This document shows positions 1 through 7,904 of a stretch of DNA of 15,000 nt, piece by piece (the first letter of the stretch is position 1; each line of letters begins with the position of its first letter). A program made the translations under genes and the position numbers. Under the pieces are notes generated by a model. The model was given only the letters and a program-made list of their open reading frames with translations, searched no databases and had not been told where the DNA came from. Source of the DNA: Theodoxus fluviatilis (lineage: Eukaryota > Mollusca > Gastropoda > Cycloneritida > Neritidae); the NCBI GenBank assembly GCA_034096865.1, contig JAWQFJ010016986.1:1-15000 (forward strand), read 5' to 3'.

Positions 1-619
1 CGTGTGGGCTTTCTTGATGTTGGTTGGCGGCTCTCAGTGTTCGCTAGACTAGTGTGACAATTTGTCATGATGAACAACTGCGAACAGGTAGTAATTCTAA
101 AGGCTGAACACGTAACAACATACCACTCGAAACATCGACCAAGTTAGCAGATCTCCATGTGTACATTGAAATATGTTTGCCCAGAGCCAGAGGGCTTCAT
201 CTATTACTTCACTGATTCCATAAAATCGTAAAATAAACACAACGGTCCAATATCTCAGTGTCACGGTACAGCTATAGAGAGCGAGTGCACAAGGGTCGCA
301 TCTATAGTGCGCACAGTACCACTGAATTTGCATTTTGATGTAGTGGCAAACAACTTATAAGCATACATAAGAGTTTGGGCAAACAACATGCTTCCAGGTT
401 CGCGAATTCCGGGGATTCCGTGAATAATGCAGCCATATATAATATCGCAGTCAGCAGCCACCTACGAGCTCGTAACTGACAGAAAATGTGACACTACTCG
501 TCCTAAAACGTTTCTTTCGTAATCTACTTATTTTTCATCCAGATATGACGCTGTCCAAAGCGAATAGAAAAGTACGAAATTGCACTAAATGTGGGAAAAG
601 AGCTAGGCCTAAGTAGAGT
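1..619. other. Non-coding stretch, nothing recognised
   Basis: No open frame here resembles a protein I recognise. The short open frames on either strand are at most 78 codons and have no coding character. I see no clear terminal repeat, tandem repeat or splice-flanked exon. The stretch is ordinary AT-leaning sequence and could be intron or intergenic DNA. Confidence 0.6.
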
Positions 620-811
620 CGTTATCGTCTCCGTGATTGGCGGAGCCGACGAAATCCCGCATGACTATTAATAGGTACCACATCTAGTTCCGCGCCCCAT
701 CTCAGGCCGCGACCACCGGCCCAAATGCAGGTGTGTGTGGTGGGTGGGTGGTGTGGGGGGGGGCGGGGTGTTCCCTCGTTTTTGGTTGGGGGCGGGGGAC
801 AAATCAGCGAA

Positions 812-851
812 GTGGCGAAGCCACGAGCGCGCGCCTGCAAAGCAGGCGCGC
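812..851. repeat. Two adjacent perfect hairpins
   Basis: GTGGC-GAA-GCCAC at 812-824 is a 5-bp stem with a 3-base loop. GCGCGCCTGC-AAA-GCAGGCGCGC at 829-851 is a perfect 10-bp stem with a 3-base loop. Both lie inside the GC-rich repeat and are separated by four bases, so a transcript of either strand would fold stably here. Confidence 0.75.
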
Positions 852-863
852 AAACTAGGGGGG

Positions 864-873
864 TCCGGGGGCA

Positions 874-914
<41 letters not shown>

Positions 915-915
915 A
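864..915. repeat. Palindrome with one arm expanded to 37 C
   Basis: The left arm TCCGGGGG-CATG is followed by an uninterrupted run of 37 C (876-912) and then GGA. With only five C the segment would be a perfect 20-bp palindrome, so the run looks like homopolymer expansion within one arm. The exact run length in an assembly is unreliable. The minus strand would be a 37-base G run, prone to quadruplex formation. Confidence 0.7.
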
Positions 916-1180
916 CATTTTTTGAAAAACGGTTAAAATCTGTGCAATCTGGTGCCATTCTGGGGCCTTGCTTTGAGGGGTAAGAGCAGCCATTGTTTTT
1001 GGAGACACAAAAAACAAAAAAAAACAACTCAAACCAAGGTACATGCTTTTTTCTGAGGGGGTATTCAGTGCAGGGTCCGGAACCCCCTGGAACCCCCCCC
1101 GCCGCCCCCCCCCCCCCTGGGTCCGGCCCTGAAACTTATAACTATAACTTAGTTGTCGGTTAGATGAGCCACCGAAAAGG

Positions 1181-1885
1181 ATATGTCTCGGAATTTGCTC
1201 CAAAACCGAATGTCTTCTTGTCAAGTCTCAGAGACTAGTGACGCCTCCATCCTTCCCGTCTTCTGTCAGGCTAGGAGACGCTGACGTCGCCTTTGTTCCA
1301 TCAGTCAAAAACCTTGGTGTCACCCTCGACTCTCATCTCTCTCTTTCCGACTTTGTCCAAAACACTTGCAAATCTGCAATGCATACAACTCAGACAGATA
1401 AGCGCAATCAGACACCTTCTCACTACTCAAGCTACTACTATCCTAGTCTGTGCTCTTATTCTCAGTCGCCTCGATTATTGCAACGGCCTTCTTGCTGGCT
1501 GTCCCGCATATCTCACCGATAAACTTCATAGAGTGCAAGATGCTGCAGCTCGACTCATCTGTAAGTCAAAAAAGTCAGATCATCTCACTCCTCTCTTCCG
1601 CTCTCTCCACTGGTTGCCCATTAGTGCTAGAGTCCAATACAAGATTGCATGTCTTTGCTACCATTACTTCGCTGAATCCCTTCCTCGATATCTCTCTAAA
1701 CCCATGCGCACCTACACACCCGCTAGACAGCTACGCTCTTCCGCAGACACAAGAATCCTCAGGTTCCCGGAGGACCCTCCAGTTAAAACAAAATTTGGTG
1801 AACGCTCTTTCTTTTATCAGGCTCCCTCTATCTGGAATGACCTCCCCGCCTCTGTTCGTCACTCTACATCTCCCTCCCTCGGCGC
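1181..1885 (+). pseudogene. LINE reverse transcriptase C-terminal fragment
   Basis: This is the end of a non-LTR retrotransposon polymerase. The first frame, from about 1202, reads KTECLLVKSQ and then VKNLGVTLDSHLSLSDFVQN. Near 1380-1390 the reading shifts one frame to continue QLRQISAIRHLL, ILSRLDYCNGLLAG, LHRVQDAAARLI, SLHWLPISARVQYKIACLCY and FGERSFFYQAPSIWNDLPAS. The LDYCN, SLHWLP and WNDLP blocks are typical of CR1/L2/Rex1-like and Jockey-like LINE C-termini. The catalytic FADD/YADD box is absent, so the copy is 5'-truncated. Homology stops near 1885, before the usual last residues, where unrelated sequence begins. It is non-functional. The clade is uncertain. Confidence 0.85.
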
Positions 1886-2071
1886 AGCGCCGTGGTTCGA
1901 TCTATCTCTGGGACGGGATGAATCTGGGTTTATCTGAATGGGGGTTGACACCCACCACTCCGGACTGAACAGAAATGCTGGGTTAATGGCGCACTACAGG
2001 TGCATGAATAGTTCACGTGCGCCTGATGGAGATCTCTGCGACCACGGAGTGAACTCCTCAGGATTTTCACC

Positions 2072-2079
2072 TATAAAAG
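2072..2079 (+). promoter_or_regulatory. TATA box candidate
   Basis: TATAAAAG is a strong match to the RNA polymerase II TATA consensus. It lies about 200 bases upstream of the histone-type stem-loop on the same strand, so the two could bound a short transcript. No initiator or coding region confirms use. Confidence 0.4.
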
Positions 2080-2277
2080 CCATCTTCTGCCAGCCTCTCT
2101 CATCTTTGGCCTGAAGAAGGAACTGGTTCCAAAAGCTCGCCACGTGAAAGAAACCACCCAGAGCGAGCGAACGCTCGCCACCCGAGAAGAGACGGACTCT
2201 GCTAGGAGGACGGGGCACGGCTCACCATCTAGAGAGGAAACTTTTCCCGCCAAGCGAATGCTCGATGAAACCAAAAT

Positions 2278-2293
2278 GGCCCTTTTCAGGGCC
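2278..2293 (+). promoter_or_regulatory. Histone-type mRNA 3' stem-loop
   Basis: GGCCCTTTTCAGGGCC has a 6-bp stem (GGCCCT/AGGGCC) and the loop TTTC. It fits the metazoan replication-dependent histone consensus GGYYCTTTTCAGRRCC at every position. The 5' flank ACCAAAAT and 3' flank ACTTTTT also resemble histone flanks (CCAAA before, AC after). In histone mRNAs this element binds SLBP and directs cleavage without polyadenylation. No histone reading frame lies upstream, so the host transcript is unknown. Confidence 0.7.
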
Positions 2294-2310
2294 ACTTTTT
2301 CGCACGACAG

Positions 2311-2316
2311 AATAAA
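2311..2316 (+). promoter_or_regulatory. Poly(A) signal AATAAA
   Basis: A canonical AATAAA starts 18 bases after the end of the histone-type stem-loop on the same strand. A T-rich run (AAAATTTTT) follows at once. Some invertebrate histone genes carry both signals, as this segment does. Confidence 0.45.
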
Positions 2317-2536
2317 ATTTTTCGGATTTGTTGTCACTCTAACCCTCTAAGTTAACTTACGTCCGACCTCGGCACTTCACCTCTTGAATGAGATCGAATC
2401 AATCATTTTAAATCGTGCGCTGAAACCACCTTTAAAGAATTAAAGATCGAGCCCAACAAAGGCGCAACCACAAAATGGTCCTCAAACTCCTCATCGAACC
2501 CCTAGAAACGCCACTATACTCGTCTACATTGCCTCT

Positions 2537-2745
2537 CCTACCGAGGAGTAAAACTGGTCGGTGGTGCGGTGTTCAAATCTCCACAGATCCTAGAGTGGCA
2601 TCCTTGAGCAAGGTGCTTCACCCACACTGCCCCTATCACCAAGGAGTAAAACCGGTCACTGGGCGCTGCACAGCGGCGACCGGAGGTGAAATTTACCCAA
2701 GAGAATTTCCTTCAAAAGAACAAAGAAAGATTTTATTATCATTCT
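2537..2745 (+). mobile_element. SINE remnant with B-box-like motif and CCTTGAGCAAGG core
   Basis: A B-box-like GGTGTTCAAATC (2569-2580) is followed by CCTTGAGCAAGGTGCTTCAC (2602-2621). That core closely resembles a central domain I know from tRNA-derived SINEs of the V-SINE/DeuSINE kind. The body ends in an A/T-rich tail and ATTACTTACTTA repeats. A stretch near the start (CGAGGAGTAAAACTGGTC at 2542) recurs at 2640 (CAAGGAGTAAAACCGGTC), so two SINE bodies may have been joined or part duplicated. The 5' boundary and A box are unclear. Confidence 0.5.
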
Positions 2746-2975
2746 ATCATTACTTACTTACCTACTTATTCCGTTGAGTTCCTTGTGGAGCATGGGGCCT
2801 CGGTTCTGGGCTACCTTCCTCAGCTCTCCCCATGACAGGTTGCAGCTCTTCATCTCTTCCTCGCAGGATCGCCTCCAGGTGGTCTTGGGGCGACCAACTC
2901 GTCTCTTGCCCTGGGGATTCCACTGCAAGGCCTGCCTTGTGATGTCATGTGGAGGTTTTCCATCATTACCACTAT
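2745..2975 (-). pseudogene. LINE reverse transcriptase C-terminal fragment, minus strand
   Basis: Reading the minus strand from about 2975 gives GKPPHDITRQALQWNPQGKR, then RVGRPKTTWRRSCEEEMKS and LSWGELRKVAQNRGPM, with a stop at 2758-2760. The GRPKTTWRR...W.eL...AQ.R pattern is the standard end of a large group of metazoan APE-type LINEs; I lean to RTE-like but cannot fix the clade. A (GTAA)n tail follows the stop, as expected for a LINE 3' end. The copy keeps only about 70 codons, with no RT catalytic motif. Its tail abuts the plus-strand SINE tail, so two opposite-strand insertions meet tail to tail. Confidence 0.8.
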
Positions 2976-3233
2976 ATTATTACAAATTAAAAGAGGGGAA
3001 ATCCAGCTCTCGCCTACCATTTCTTCTGGCGAAAAATCCTTGTTGAGCGTTGAATCATGTGAGGTCACACTGACAGTCCAGGATGTGAAGAGACCTATGG
3101 GGCCTTGAAGAGCGTAGAAAACTGAGCTCATACGAGACATAGCATGCACACCTGAGCCTGGTTTCCCAAACTATGGCCACGCAATCCGAGGCAATCCAAA
3201 GGACGTGTCCGATTTTACTTTGAAGCGACCGCT
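2976..3233. other. Non-coding stretch before the 17-bp array
   Basis: No family, splice-flanked exon or internal repeat was recognised. The minus-strand open frame at 2850-3149 crosses the LINE remnant in the wrong frame and is not a gene. Confidence 0.5.
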
Positions 3234-4875
3234 GTTATCAAACAGGAGTGGGTATCAAATAGGAGTTGGTATTAAACAAGAGTTGGTATCAAACTGGAGT
3301 GGGTATCAAACAGGAGTTGGTATTAAACAAGAGTAGGTATCAAACAGGATCTGGTATCAAACAGGAGCTGGTATCAAACAGGAGTTGGTATCAAACAGGA
3401 GCTGGTATCAAAGAGGAGCTGGTATCAAACAGGAGCTGGTATCAAACAGGAGTTGGTATCAAACAGGCGTTGGTATCAAACAGGAGTTGGTATCAAACAG
3501 GAGCTGGTATCAAACAGGAGTTGGTATCAAACAGGCGTTGGTATCAAACAGGAGATGGTATCAAACAGGAGTTGGTATCAAACAGGAGTTGGTATCAAAC
3601 AGGAGTTGGTATCAAACAGGAGTTGGTATCAAACAGGAGCTGGTATCAAACAGGAGCTGGTATCAAACAGGAGTTGGTATCAAACAGGACTTGGTATCAA
3701 ACAGGAGTTGGTATAAAACAGGAGCTGGTATCAAACAGGAGTTGGTATCAAACAGGAGTTGGTATCAAACAGGAGTTGGTATCAAACAGGCGTTGGTATC
3801 AAACAGGAGTGGGTATCAAACAGGAGTTGGTATCAAACAGGAGTTGGTATCCAACAGGAGCTGGTATCAAACAGGAGCTGGTATCAAACAGGATCTGGTG
3901 TCAAACAGGAGTTGATGTCAAACAGGAGCTGGTATCAAACAGGATCTGGTGTCAAACAGGAGTTGGTATCAAACAGGAGCTGGTATCAAACAGGCGTTGG
4001 TATCAAACAGGAGTTGGTATCAAACAGGATCTGGTATCAAACAGGAGCTGGTATCAAACAGGAGATGGTATCAAACAGGCGTTGGTATCAAACAGGATCT
4101 GGTATCAAACAGGAGTTGGTATCAAACAGGAGCTGGTATCAAACAGGCGTTGGTATCAAACAGGCGTTGGTATCCAACAGGAGTTGGTATCAAACAGGAG
4201 CTGGTATCAAACAGGCGTTGGTATCAAACAGGCGTTGGTATCAAACAGGCGTTGGTATCAAACAGGCGTTGGTATCAAACAGGAGCTGGTATCAAACAGG
4301 AGCTGGTATCAAACAGGAGTTGGTATAAAACAGGATCTGGTATCAAACAGGCGTTGGTATCAAACAGGAGTTGGTATCAAACAGGAGTTGGTATCAAACA
4401 GGAGCTGGTATCAAACAGGAGTTGGTATTAAACAAGAGTTGGTATCAAACAGGCGTTGGTATCAAACAGGAGCTGGTATCAAACAGGAGCTGGTATCAAA
4501 CAGGAGCTGGTATCAAACAGGAGTTGGTATCAAACAGGAGTTGGTATCAAACAGGAACTGGTATCAAACAGGAGTTGGTATTAAACAAGAGTTGGTATGA
4601 AACAGGCGTTGGTATCAAACAGAAGCTGGTATCAAACAGGAGCTGGTATCAAACAGTATCTGGTATCAAACAGGAGCTGGTATCAAACAGAAGCTGGTAT
4701 CAAACAGGAGTTGGTATCAAACAGGAGTTGGTATCAAACAGGAGATGGTATCAAACAGTATCTGGTATCAAACAGTATCTGGTATCAAACAGGAGTTGGT
4801 ATTAAACAAGAGTTGGTATCAAACAGGAGTTGGTATCAAACAGGAGTTGGTATCAAACAGGAGCTGGTATCAAAG
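3234..4875. repeat. 17-bp minisatellite, 96 full units
   Basis: The unit is GGTATCAAACAGGAGTT. Units start at 3234 and 3251, and the last partial unit starts at 4866. The distance 3251-4866 is exactly 95 x 17, so there is no net insertion or deletion. Variation concentrates in the last five bases (GAGTT, GAGCT, GCGTT, GATCT, GAGAT). A distinct variant, GGTATTAAACAAGAGT, recurs at 3268, 3319, 4424, 4577 and 4798. The consensus contains no stop triplet in any plus-strand phase, so all three plus frames stay open for long runs and encode rotations of one 17-residue peptide. The minus strand has TGA in every unit. I treat the long plus-strand frames as by-products of the repeat. Confidence 0.95.
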
Positions 4876-5145
4876 TAGGGGGCGGAAAAGCAGACAGTGC
4901 CGGGATTTGGAAACTGATTTATTACACGAACGGACTGATTGGACTTTGCATATGATTACAGTGATCACTTAAAAAAAACTATCTGTATCGTGTCCTTCTC
5001 AATAAACTTTTCCACGGGGGCAAGGGGGTTTGAGATCGGTGTTTCACTATTTACTATTGTAAACATAAAAATAAAAGTCACTGTGCAAGTCATACATCGC
5101 ATGCATGTGTACGAAGCTAATTAATTTTCTATATAATTATTACAG
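4876..5145 (+). other. Non-coding, probable intron or 5' region before exon A
   Basis: The segment is AT-rich with no conserved frame. It ends in TTTTCTATATAATTATTACAG, a usable though pyrimidine-poor splice acceptor, with a possible branch point in GCTAATTAAT just upstream. Confidence 0.45.
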
Positions 5146-5247
5146 AAATGGAACCCGAGGGTTTGCGAGTGCCTGACTACGAGGAGATAATTGATCTGCA
5201 CCCAAACCAAGCCAGCTTCAACAGTGCCATCAGACTGCCCACTGGAG
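5146..5247 (+). CDS. Exon A of an unidentified host gene (partial)
   Basis: I do not recognise the protein. The segment begins after TTATTACAG and ends at CTGGAG before GTGAGA, a good donor. It is 102 bp: two bases completing a codon, 33 codons, then one base, so both borders are phase 1. The peptide runs MEPEGLRVPDYEEIIDLHP and then NQASFNSAIRLPTGG. It is acidic at the start, has a PDYEEI segment, and has no signal peptide or membrane span. The ATG at 5148 has G at -3 and G at +4, so this could be the first coding exon preceded by a 5' UTR intron, or an internal exon. Its last base plus the first two of exon B form GAA (Glu), keeping the frame. Confidence 0.55.
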
Positions 5248-5254
5248 GTGAGAA

Positions 5255-5281
5255 TTGTTGTTGTTGTTGTTGTTGTTGTTG
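5255..5281. repeat. (TTG)n microsatellite just inside the intron
   Basis: About nine TTG units begin seven bases after the exon A donor. Reading through would add only a run of cysteine or valine, which supports ending the exon at 5247. Confidence 0.85.
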
Positions 5282-5476
5282 TCAAGTGTCAATTCGCTCA
5301 TATCGGAGCTCTAGGTCAGTGTATATATCACCGAAATTACACGAGGCGAATTTACACTTTCCACACTGATCCTGTCCACACGACAAAGAATATATCTGAA
5401 TCGCAGAGCACTACTGATGCTCTTTCACTACTATTGCGAACGAACCATGATGGCTACCTCATCGACGCATGCTGGA

Positions 5477-6358
5477 GAGCTTCAGTGTGTAATGTATGGA
5501 ATCGCTTCATGCAGTGCGGTCTGTAGGACGTCAGTGTGGAACGTGTGGAATCGCCTCGTGTAATGCGGCCTGTAGAACGTCAGTGTGAAACGTGTGGAAT
5601 CGCCTCGTGTAATGCGGCCTGTAGAACGTCAGTGTGGAACGTGTGGAATCGCCTCGTGCAATGCGGCCTGTAGAACGTCAGTGTGGAACGTGTGGAATCG
5701 CCCCGTGTAATGCGGCCTGTAGAACGTCAGTGTGGGACGTGTGGAATCGCCTCGTGCAATGCGGCCTGTAGAACGTCAGTGTGGAACGTGTGGAATCGCC
5801 TCGTGTCATGTAGCCTGTAGAACGTCAGTGTGGAACGCGTGGAATCGCCTCGTGTCATGCGGCCTGTAGAACGTCAGTGTGGGACGTGTGGAATCGCCTC
5901 GTGTAATGCGGCCTGTAGAACGTCAGTGTGGGACGTGTGGAATCGCCTCGTGCAATGCGGCCTGTAGAACGTCAGTGTGGAATGTGTGGAATCGCCTCGT
6001 GTCATGTAGCCTGTAGAACGTCAGTGTGGAACGCGTGGAATCGCCTCGTGTCATGTAGCCTGTAGAACGTCAGTGTGGAACGTGTGGAATCGCCTCGTGT
6101 CATGTAGCCTGTAGAACGTCAGTGTGGAACGTGTGGAATCGCCCCGTGCAATGCGGCCTGTAGAACGTCAGTGTGGAACGTGTGGAATCGCCTCGTGTCA
6201 TGTAGCCTGTAGAACGTCAGTGTGGAACGCGTGGAATCGCCTCGTGTCATGTAGCCTGTAGAACGTCAGTGTGGAACGTGTGGAATCGCCTCGTGTCATG
6301 TAGCCTGTAGAACGTCAGTGTGGAACGTGTGGAATCGCCCCGTGCAATGCGGCCTGTA
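5477..6358. repeat. 49-bp minisatellite, exactly 18 units
   Basis: The unit runs from GAACGTCAGTGTGGAACGTG to GCGGCCTGTA. Starts fall every 49 bases from 5477 (first, most divergent unit) to 6310, with no insertion or deletion. The unit has about five CpG sites. Variants differ at a few positions (TAATGCGG, CAATGCGG, CATGTAGC; CTCG or CCCG; ACGTG or ACGCG). Units 11-14 (5967-6162) and 15-18 (6163-6358) differ at one base by eye, giving a 196-bp higher-order repeat. It lies within the inferred intron. No conserved coding frame. Confidence 0.95.
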
Positions 6359-6424
6359 GAACACTCGCCTACATGTACTGTCGCTTGCGGCTAGCGGCAT
6401 TGCACTTCCAAGCTTCGCGGACCC
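6359..6424. other. Short spacer between minisatellite and GA tract
   Basis: Unique sequence with no recognised feature. The array ends abruptly, and the GA-rich tract begins after CGGACCCTAGAGAC. Confidence 0.4.
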
Positions 6425-6471
6425 TAGAGACAGAGAGAGACAGAGAGAAGCAGGCAGGGAGAGAGAGAGAG
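6425..6471. repeat. Imperfect (GA)n tract
   Basis: Impure purine repeat of GAGACAGAGAGA-type units becoming pure AGAGAG near 6460-6472. It directly abuts the GAAC repeats that form the 3' tail of the minus-strand LINE fragment. Confidence 0.85.
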
Positions 6472-6827
6472 AACGAACGAACGAACAAACCAGTTTATTT
6501 GTTGGGCACCCGGCCCGTCACAATTAGTTCAAACATCATATGCTTCATCGGCCATAGCTATGCCGACTGCCTCCTTCCTCTTTTTATAGGCAGAGTAGAA
6601 GAACATGGCCACTTGGCAAGCATGCCTGGTTGTATTTGTGAAAATAATGGAATGGACATCGTCTTCATAGTCAACATACTTCTGTATTTTTGTCGCAAGT
6701 CTTGATATACTGGGCATTCGAGCAAGAAATCCTTAATATGTCTAAATCTGTGGGTAAACGGGTCATTAAAACCAACGCGGAAATTGTTATGTACATCACG
6801 AAATATTTTTTATCAAGTGCTAGGAGG

Positions 6828-6831
<4 letters not shown>
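6472..6831 (-). pseudogene. LINE 3' fragment, minus strand, with poly(A) signal and (GTTC)n tail
   Basis: Minus-strand reading gives FRDVHNNFRVGFN, then HIKDFLLECPVYQDLRQKY in one frame. After a frameshift it continues KYVDYEDDVHSIIFTN and FYSAYKKRKEAVGIAMADEA, with a stop at 6529-6531. The RDV...FRxG and CPxYxxLRQxY blocks match the C-terminus of the larger LINE at 7347-7904, so the two belong to related families. The first zinc-ligand pair (CPFC in the larger LINE) has no counterpart here. AATAAA and a (GTTC)n tail follow on the minus strand. The copy keeps only about 100 codons and is flanked by GA tracts on both sides. Confidence 0.75.

Positions 6832-6878
<47 letters not shown>
6832..6878. 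repeat. (GA)n microsatellite between two LINEs
   Basis: About 23 pure AG units. On the minus strand this is a (TC)n run, which precedes the smaller LINE fragment and directly follows the 3' tail of the larger LINE. Confidence 0.95.
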
Positions 6879-6881
<3 letters not shown>

Positions 6882-7346
6882 TTGATTGATTGATTGATTG
6901 ATCTTTTTTTCGGTCGACGACCCGACATGATTGTACAACATCAATTACTCGTATATGAGACCATCAATAAGGAGTAAAAAAGAAAAAGTTGAAACAAACG
7001 TATACGAATTATATGATATCATAACGTTACTACAGAACCAATTACATACAAAAACGTAGAAATTAGGATGATAATTATGGACAAAAGGAAATCTGTCTGG
7101 TAACAATTCAAAGTTAAAATTAATAGTCTTATGTACAGGTAAAAAGCCTTACTGCTGATTAAAATTAAAATTGGACCATACAGGCCTGATAGTCTATGTA
7201 CAGATTTATGCGTGGATTTATCTCAATCAGCAATTGCACGTGCCAGTTACAAAAACAATCTCGTGATAACATAGACCATAAAATTCAGGTGAAAAACGTA
7301 TTAGTATTCTAATGGGTGGAAACTACTTCATCCGTTCTTGTCATGT
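6879..7346 (-). other. 3' UTR and (AATC)n tail of the large LINE
   Basis: This AT-rich stretch lies between the LINE stop codon and the GA tract, with no coding signal. The minus-strand end reads TTGTACAATCATGTCGGG, a short hairpin GGTC-GTC-GACC, CGAAAAAAAGATC and then AATC repeats. Tetranucleotide tails of this type are typical LINE 3' ends. Confidence 0.7.
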
Positions 7347-7904
7347 CTACATCACTGTCTTCGGATATTTCCAGCAATTTTCACCACGAAGTTTCAAACC
7401 GTAATAAATAAACATTGCCGAATTACGGGATTTATCCTTGTCTCGCTCATCTATCAAATATGACACATTGTTTCTCGACCTTAGCAAGTATGGAGATAGG
7501 TATCTTTGTCTAAGTTCTTTATACATAGGTCATTGCAACATTAAATGCCTTTCATCTTTAGTTTCACCACAGAATGGACATGATCTTTCAGTGTTTATTT
7601 CTGTTTTTGTATGTATATTGTTTCTTAATTCAGTATTACCTATTCTAAAACCAACGAAGACGTCTCTACATTTCTTAATGCCAATATAACTTAAATAATC
7701 TTCGCTCGTTAGCGCATTTTTAAAGGTCCTGTACAAAACAAATCTATCACTGCTGCCTAGTTTACACAGCCAATCTCGCTGATAATTGTCGCGTAGCCTC
7801 TGTCTCAAAGACAGGATAAAAGCCTTTTCATTCATGGTGCCGCCAGTCATCCACAATTCCCAAATCCCAGTTGTGAGCGACAGTTTTCTACCGATCTTGT
7901 CCAA
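7347..7904 (-). pseudogene. Large LINE: C-terminal Cys/His domain
   Basis: In this segment the minus strand reads RQRLRDNYQRDWLCKLGSS, FVLYRTFKNALTSEDYLSYI, KKCRDVFVGFRIGNTELRNN, ERSCPFCGETKDERHLMLQ, a stop at 7530-7532, then PMYKELRQRYL and a final stop at 7347-7349. The CPFC...H...(C)PMY arrangement is the zinc-ligand array at the end of many LINE ORF2 proteins, thought to act in RNA or DNA binding during target-primed reverse transcription. The in-frame TGA replaces the expected last cysteine (TGC or TGT). The frame upstream is shifted at about 7890 relative to the RT segment. Confidence 0.8.

Larger units (their letters stand above)
720..1131. repeat. GC-rich structured interspersed repeat, probably non-autonomous
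   Basis: This block differs sharply from its flanks. It holds G-rich runs (740-800), two adjacent hairpins (812-851), an expanded palindrome (864-915), an AT-richer body (916-1075) and a second C-rich run (1086-1117). It ends at CTGGGTCCGGCCCTG (1117-1131). Read from the other strand, that end begins CAGGGCCGGACCC, which resembles the CAGGG-type ends of hAT-like elements. No matching left terminus or 8-bp target duplication was found, so the hAT link is only a suggestion. Similar hairpin and GGGGGTCCGGGGGCATGC text is, from memory, common in repeats of marine invertebrates. Open frames across it are proline/glycine-rich artefacts of the homopolymers. Confidence 0.5.
1886..2345 (+). mobile_element. 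Unclassified element-like segment with TATA box, histone-type stem-loop and poly(A) signal
   Basis: No protein is recognisable here. The segment has the layout of a short transcription unit or of a retroelement terminal repeat: TATAAAAG at 2072, the motif CTGAAGAAGG followed by a small hairpin and AAAAGCTCG (2111-2139), a perfect hairpin GCGAGCG-AA-CGCTCGC (2163-2178), a histone-type stem-loop (2278-2293) and AATAAA (2311-2316). The CTGAAGAAGG...AAAAGCTCG block recalls conserved text near Penelope-like element ends, which is a weak memory-based comparison. A solo LTR is equally possible, but I found no convincing TG...CA ends or target duplication. The frame at 2144-2350 is not histone-like. 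Confidence 0.35.

Noticed and set aside
704..1131. Left hAT-like terminal repeat (CAGGCCGCGACC at 704) pairing with the right end at 1131
   Set aside because: The match needs gaps, and the eight flanking bases on the two sides do not agree.
622..1224. 200-codon minus-strand frame with a poly-glycine run
   Set aside because: It is produced by C/G homopolymers and a non-coding repeat, with no recognisable domain.
3266..4600. A 444-codon plus-strand open frame, with similar frames in the other two phases
   Set aside because: The 17-bp unit has no stop triplets, so every plus frame is open by composition. No splice signals, start context or codon constraint were seen.
5477..6358. CRISPR-like regular array
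   Set aside because: Units are contiguous 49-bp copies without unique spacers, and the setting is eukaryotic.
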